Source: SIG307 sp045596385 (GTDB taxonomy: Bacteria; Bacillota; Clostridia; Lachnospirales; Lachnospiraceae). From it: a DNA stretch of 64,000 bases. This document shows positions 59,800 to 64,000 of this stretch, in pieces. The stretch lies in contig JAZOCC010000023.1 of NCBI GenBank assembly GCA_045596385.1, forward strand, positions 1-64,000. The letters run 5' to 3'. The notes under the pieces are model-generated. The model searched no databases, had not been told where the DNA came from, and worked only from the letters and a program-made list of their open reading frames with translations. A program made the translations under genes and the position numbers. Every line of letters starts with the position of its first letter. Position 1 is the stretch's first letter.

Positions 59800-60585
59800 A
59801 TGGCGGTAAGGATTGCATTGGATGCGGGACACGGCGGATACGACAGCGGAGCGGTCGAAAACGGAAGACGGGAGAAGGATGACAATTTGGCGCTGACCCT
59901 TGCGGTGGGAGAGATTTTACAGAGAAACGGGGTAGACGTGGTCTATACGAGAACGGAGGATGTATACGATTCTCCGGTGCGGAAGGCAGGGATTGCCAAC
60001 GAATCCGGAGCGGACTATTTCATATCCTTTCACCGGAATTCCAGTCCGGTGGATAATCAGTATTCCGGTGTAGAGACCCTTTTATATGATGAAAACGGGG
60101 TAAAGGCTGACATGGCCAGAGCAATCAATGCGGAACTTGCGGAAGTAGGCTTCCGGGATTTGGGACTTAATATCCGCAGAGATTTGGCGGTACTTCGCCG
60201 TACCCAGATGCCGGCGCTTTTGGTAGAGGTAGGCTTTATCAATACGGATGCGGATAATGCACTTTTAGATACCCGGTTTGATGATACAGCCCAGGCGATT
60301 GCTAACGGTATTTTGCAGACTGTCGGTGACGAAATCGGGCCGGGAATGGGGCAACAGATACCGATGTCGGAAGCCTATGCGGTTCAGGTAGGGTTGTTTC
60401 GTAATCCGGAAAACGCGGATAATTTGTACCGGGAACTGGTGGCATTAGGAATTTCTGCGGATATTTCCAGAAGCGGAAGCTTCTATGCGGTACGTGCCGG
60501 CCGGACGGAAAGCCTCAACGAGGCGGTTGCCCTGCAGCAGGAATTGCAGCAGCTTGGGTATGATACGCTGGTAGTGACGTTATAA
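59800..60585 (+). CDS. N-acetylmuramoyl-L-alanine amidase with SPOR domain, CwlC-like
   Basis: 261 aa. Amidase_3 domain (about residues 3-180): zinc ligands His11 (LDAGHGG), Glu25 (RREKDDN), His in SFHRN, catalytic Glu in VEVGFINTDAD. The C-terminal SPOR domain (about 190-261: AYAVQVGLFRNPENADNLYRELVALG) binds denuded glycan. There is no signal peptide, as in CwlC of Bacillus, which lyses the mother cell late in sporulation. ATG 59800 follows GGAGG; a longer frame from 59701 lacks family similarity. Confidence 0.9.
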   Translation: MAVRIALDAGHGGYDSGAVENGRREKDDNLALTLAVGEILQRNGVDVVYTRTEDVYDSPVRKAGIANESGADYFISFHRNSSPVDNQYSGVETLLYDENGVKADMARAINAELAEVGFRDLGLNIRRDLAVLRRTQMPALLVEVGFINTDADNALLDTRFDDTAQAIANGILQTVGDEIGPGMGQQIPMSEAYAVQVGLFRNPENADNLYRELVALGISADISRSGSFYAVRAGRTESLNEAVALQQELQQLGYDTLVVTL

Positions 60586-61002
60586 TTGCTTTTTGCAAAG
60601 AATCCGCTCAAATAAAAGTCCTGCGGCAGCCCAGCACGGAATATAATCCAGACGGATGACACCTTTGTAATTAAGCTTTGCTTTGCTGTAGTCCCACGGG
60701 CAGGCATTGTGACGCTTTAAAAAGATACCGCTGGCATATTCGCAGCTTAAGATGGCAGAGGCATAAACGGCACTGCGGAACAGGGCGGATTTGGATTTGA
60801 TGTACTTGTAGACGTTAGGAATAAAGGCGGCCATACCGTAAATCGGAAACATCCAGACGGAGGTGCGACACAACAGGCGTTTGTCTGTGTTACGGTGTTT
60901 GAGTGAATCAAGACCGGTCCAGAAGCATTCCAGACACCAGCCGGTGAGGCCGCACCGAACAAAATCGGCACCGAAACGTTTCATGGGATGAGAATTATGC
61001 AT
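60580..61002 (-). CDS. Small membrane protein, PF06541-like (CmpB)
   Basis: 140 aa. The pattern GLTGWCLECFWTGL, SVWMFPIYGMAAF and CEYASGIFLKRHNACPWDYSKAKLNYKGVIRLDYIPCWAAAGLLFE matches the putative ABC-transporter type IV family PF06541, small membrane proteins of unknown role. Start 61002 (minus) follows AGGAGG. Converges with the amidase (overlap of 6 nt at the 3' ends) and lies downstream of tyrA on the same strand. Confidence 0.8.
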   Translation of the reverse strand: MHNSHPMKRFGADFVRCGLTGWCLECFWTGLDSLKHRNTDKRLLCRTSVWMFPIYGMAAFIPNVYKYIKSKSALFRSAVYASAILSCEYASGIFLKRHNACPWDYSKAKLNYKGVIRLDYIPCWAAAGLLFERILCKKQL

Positions 61003-61074
61003 AAAGAAACCTCCTGTATCTCGTTTGCTATAGTATTTACAAAGGACAAACGAAGTATACGGGAGGTTACGCAC

Positions 61075-62166
61075 TTACCGGTATACGGTAAATAGATTGT
61101 CGGATAACAGTGTATAAGCACGTTCCAGGGCATCTCTGTCATAAAACTCGATGCGGAGCGCACCTTGTTCGTAGGTGCGGTTGTGAACGATACCGATATT
61201 TTTTAAGCTGATGCCGTGTACTGCCAAAAGGGTGGCAAAGGTGGCGATGGCACCGGCCTCGTCCCGGAGGTCCGCATGAAGGACAAAGGACTCCGGCAGG
61301 GCACCCTTTCGTTCCTGCAAGGAACTGCGGAATTCTCCGGCTTCGGAGAAGAGCGTGCGGATTTTTTCCTTGTTCTTTGCAGAGAGCGCCTGTTCGGCCT
61401 CGGTTAACAAAGAAATATAGCGACGCAGGGTCGGAAGGACGAACTCGGTGTTGGCCGATAAGATGCTTTCCCAAAGAGACGGGGAAGAGGAGGCAATCCG
61501 GGTAATGTCCTTAAAACCGCCGGCAGCCAAAAGACGCATGGTATCCGCATCTTCGGAGGTGCGGACCAGGTTCACCAGCTGTGCCGCAATGACATGCGGG
61601 ACGTGGCTGATGGCAGCCACCGCATCGTCGTGTTCTCCCGGAGAAAGCACTACCGGGATGGACTTCATCTTCTTTACCAGAGAAAGGAATGCATCTACCC
61701 GTTCCTTCGGACAAGTCTCGGTCAGGGTGATGGCATAGTAGGCATTTTCCATGAGGAGCGCATTACTGTTGGAAAAACCGGTGCGTTCGGAACCGGTCAT
61801 CGGATGGCCGCCGATAAACTGTGCGGAGAGTCCTGCGGCCTCCGCAGCGGCGTGAATGCCGGACTTTACACTGCCGACGTCCGTAAGAATCGTTTTGTCG
61901 GAAATAACTTTTGCAAGCTCCGGAAGATAAGAAATGTTGCAGTCTACCGGGGCACAAAGGAAAATATAATCACAATCGGATAGTCCGGCTAAGGAAAAAA
62001 ACACATCGTCCAAAACTTTGGTTTCCAGTGCGTTTTGCAAATCTTCGGAAAGCTCCGGCTTACGGGAATAGGCCCAAATTTTGCAAGTCGGTTGTTTTTC
62101 CCGAAGGGCGCGGGCGATGGAACCGCCGATTAAACCGAGACCGATAAATCCAAATTGAGTATCCAT
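61075..62166 (-). CDS. tyrA: Prephenate dehydrogenase with ACT domain
   Basis: 363 aa. TyrA oxidatively decarboxylates prephenate to hydroxyphenylpyruvate for tyrosine. The Rossmann motif GFIGLGLIGGSIARAL, the VGSVKSGIHAAAE and GGHPMTGSERTGFSNSNA active-site segments and GGFKDITRIASSSP are typical. A C-terminal ACT domain (about residues 285-363) suggests tyrosine feedback. Start 62166 (minus) follows AAAGGAG; an upstream frame to 62235 adds non-family residues. Divergent from the LytTR gene. Confidence 0.93.
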   Translation of the reverse strand: MDTQFGFIGLGLIGGSIARALREKQPTCKIWAYSRKPELSEDLQNALETKVLDDVFFSLAGLSDCDYIFLCAPVDCNISYLPELAKVISDKTILTDVGSVKSGIHAAAEAAGLSAQFIGGHPMTGSERTGFSNSNALLMENAYYAITLTETCPKERVDAFLSLVKKMKSIPVVLSPGEHDDAVAAISHVPHVIAAQLVNLVRTSEDADTMRLLAAGGFKDITRIASSSPSLWESILSANTEFVLPTLRRYISLLTEAEQALSAKNKEKIRTLFSEAGEFRSSLQERKGALPESFVLHADLRDEAGAIATFATLLAVHGISLKNIGIVHNRTYEQGALRIEFYDRDALERAYTLLSDNLFTVYR

Positions 62167-62417
62167 AAAAAACTCCTTTACGAAAGCAATATTGTAATCT
62201 AAACGTATTGTAACGCGTGTTTTTAAGTTTGTCAACGCTTTTTTGCTTTAAAGCGCAACGGTTTAAAGCGAAAGCAAGAAAAGGTGAATGTTTACAAGGG
62301 AATATTGCAAACTATGTAAGGAATTATTGCAGACTATGCACAAGGTATTGCGAAAAATTATTTTTTGTGTATGATAAACTTAACGAGCTCGATAAAAACC
62401 GGAAGGAGGAGCGGGAG

Positions 62418-62870
62418 TTGAACATACGACTGAATGTCAGTGACGAGCATTATAACGAAATCGAACAAAAGCTAACGGCTGCCGGATTTGTCATTGATGA
62501 CGAAGCGGAGTTTGTACTGACGGAGCAGGGGCGGTTTGCCGGACATCTGTCGGTAAAGACGAAGGAGGGCGAGAAGCTAAAGCTGTCCATAGAGGAAATC
62601 GTATATATCGAAAGCCTGGGACATGATGTACTGGTACACGGAAGCGACGGAACGTGTTATTATGCCTATGATCGTTTGTACCAGTTGTGTACGGTATTGG
62701 ATAATACGAAGTTTTTGCGGGTCAGCAATTGTGCCATTATTGCAAAGGCACATGTAAAAAAGATAAAACCGTCCATTTCCATGAAATTTGTATTGGTTAT
62801 GTCGGATGGGGCACTGGTGGATGTCACCAGAAGCTATTACAATAGTTTTCGATCTTTTTTTAAAATTTAG
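62418..62870 (+). CDS. Stand-alone LytTR DNA-binding protein
   Basis: 150 aa. An N-terminal segment of about 60 residues precedes a LytTR domain (KLSIEEIVYIESLGHDVLVHGSDGTCYYAYDRLYQLCTVLDNTKFLRVSNCAIIAKAHVKKI), without receiver domain. TTG 62418 is taken as start because AAGGAGGA lies 7 nt upstream; no ATG fits. Such proteins often regulate an adjacent membrane gene, here the one at 62888. Confidence 0.85.
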   Translation: MNIRLNVSDEHYNEIEQKLTAAGFVIDDEAEFVLTEQGRFAGHLSVKTKEGEKLKLSIEEIVYIESLGHDVLVHGSDGTCYYAYDRLYQLCTVLDNTKFLRVSNCAIIAKAHVKKIKPSISMKFVLVMSDGALVDVTRSYYNSFRSFFKI

Positions 62871-62887
62871 GAATAGGAGGAAGAAGT

Positions 62888-63901
62888 ATGAGTGTTATTA
62901 TTTTGCCGATACTGATTTTGTTGGCGCTGGCGTTAGGCGTACTGGTGTATTACATTTGTTATAAGGCGGCCATTAACCGGAAACTCCGTGGGGAAGAAAG
63001 CGGTGCCCATGTACCGATGGCTTCCATGGAGACGGTATGGAAGGTGGTTGCGGTCATTGCTGTGTTCGTGATGTACAGTTCGTTGAGTTCGAAGATTACC
63101 AATTTGCAGAACGAGCTGAATAATACGAGAAATAATTTGATGGATCAGATACATGTGTTGCAGTATGAGTTGCATGAAATGCAGGAAGCAGCGAAAAAGG
63201 AAGCATCTTTGATCAGTGCGGTATCGTATGATTTCGGAACATTGGATGCGAAGGAGCATACGGCGGAGCTGACATTTTCCGTGATGCCGAAGAGCTACAG
63301 TTCGGAAGTTGAGGTGTCGCTTCTGTTCCGGGGAGAGCGGGTTGCACTTACAAATGGCAGTGACGGTACCTTTACCGGAAGTATTATGGTTCCGATATTC
63401 GAGGATGTATATGAAGAGTGTATGATTTACATTACAGAAGGCGGGGTAACAAAGACGGAAGTGTGGGAGAATGCACCCCAGGGAACTCTTTACTATGAAT
63501 GCATACCGCAGCTGCTTGTGATGAGTAACTCATTTGGATATCAAAAGGGAAACGGAAAGGTAACGTTGGACGGAGACCTGCGGATGATTTCGACGGAGAA
63601 AGATTTGTCCATGTTCCGGGAGTTGACCTTTTATGTACGGAACGGAGGCACAGTAGTGGATGAGATTCCGATGGAGAACGGTTCTATTGCAATTGAGCGG
63701 AGTTATACCACAGGGAAGGGTGACAGCTTCGAATTTTACGTAACCGGGGTGGATGATTATGGGTATACCCATCAGGTATTTGTCGGCGGCTGGCATGCCG
63801 GGGAGGTACCGTTGGAGATGGGGGCGGATGTTGTTTGTGAAATGGTGGCACCGCTTAGTTATCAAGTATATGCACCGGACGGAACCCCGCTGATAAAGTA
63901 G
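62888..63901 (+). CDS. Unknown membrane protein with coiled coil and beta-rich exterior
   Basis: 337 aa. Two membrane segments (about residues 2-24 and 47-65) are followed by a coiled coil (SKITNLQNELNNTRNNLMDQIHVLQYELHEMQEAAKK) and a beta-rich region to the end, without recognised motifs. It lies 17 nt after the LytTR gene and ends at a strong terminator, so the two form a unit. No function can be assigned. Confidence 0.6.
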   Translation: MSVIILPILILLALALGVLVYYICYKAAINRKLRGEESGAHVPMASMETVWKVVAVIAVFVMYSSLSSKITNLQNELNNTRNNLMDQIHVLQYELHEMQEAAKKEASLISAVSYDFGTLDAKEHTAELTFSVMPKSYSSEVEVSLLFRGERVALTNGSDGTFTGSIMVPIFEDVYEECMIYITEGGVTKTEVWENAPQGTLYYECIPQLLVMSNSFGYQKGNGKVTLDGDLRMISTEKDLSMFRELTFYVRNGGTVVDEIPMENGSIAIERSYTTGKGDSFEFYVTGVDDYGYTHQVFVGGWHAGEVPLEMGADVVCEMVAPLSYQVYAPDGTPLIK

Positions 63902-63917
63902 GTACAGAAGAAAAAGC

Positions 63918-63960
63918 AAGGTGTCCCGGCGTCAAGAATGACGTTTGGGACACCTTTTTT
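63918..63960 (+). terminator. Terminator of the LytTR/membrane protein unit
   Basis: AAGGTGTCCC / GGGACACCTT with inner GCGTCA / TGACGT and six Ts. Confidence 0.9.
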
Positions 63961-64000
63961 GTGGACTATAGCAAATTCACGCCGGAATTATGCGTTCTTT

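Overview
The window looks like a chromosome segment from an anaerobic, spore-forming Clostridia member, most likely of the Lachnospiraceae type. This is inference from gene content: a ruvA-ruvB-zapA-U32 peptidase block, a SpoVB-like flippase, a CwlC-like amidase without signal peptide, a DUF6465 protein, COG0523 GTPases, catabolic-type GdhA, and strong AGGAGG ribosome sites. GC is moderate. No rRNA, tRNA, prophage or CRISPR array was seen. No replication origin was seen.

Layout: 0-1.4 kb holds the 3' part of a fibronectin type III surface protein; 1.6-2.7 kb an Rpn-type nuclease. 2.8-9.0 kb is amino-acid biosynthesis (ilvD, ilvB, serC, serA). 9.0-10.8 kb is a small AT-rich insert (XRE regulator, VanZ-like protein, DUF4352 protein). 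11.0-14.1 kb has pepT, a hydrolase and lgt; 14.2-16.1 kb an orphan phage-type protein and a YprB-like exonuclease. 16.2-24.3 kb is a housekeeping block (YvyF-like protein, ruvA, ruvB, zapA, U32 peptidase, a SEDS-PBP fusion, Nudix). 24.4-33.7 kb carries a diguanylate cyclase, flippase, DUF2812 protein, cysteine desulfurase-mnmA, an aldo/keto reductase, acetyltransferases and an attenuator-controlled methyltransferase. 33.8-37.0 kb is a minus-strand operon led by rqcH. 37.2-40.8 kb is a two-component/ABC locus with a nonsense-broken permease. 40.8-41.2 kb is a non-coding segment with a probable small RNA. 41.3-47.7 kb has a MutS2-like ATPase, a GNAT protein and a paired ABC exporter. 47.7-50.9 kb is accessory (second short-peptide leader, CD3324-type regulator, unknown protein, phosphotransferase, toxin-antitoxin pair). 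51-64 kb has an alpha-glucosidase, gdhA, DUF6465, a DUF3298 lipoprotein, mscL, two CobW-type GTPases, GDPD, an amidase, tyrA and a LytTR pair.

The most unusual signals are non-coding. Three copies of a structured repeat sit 3' of ilvD, 3' of serC and 3' of the putative sRNA, each starting with an inverted copy of the preceding sequence. A leader peptide with nested alternative hairpins and a terminator precedes a methyltransferase. A strong promoter and terminator delimit an sRNA of about 215 nt. Two cargo segments are each bracketed by related terminators. Among proteins, the SEDS polymerase fused to a penicillin-binding domain that lacks its catalytic motifs and the His/Cys-repeat COG0523 GTPase stand out. 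All functional assignments rest on motif reading without database searches.
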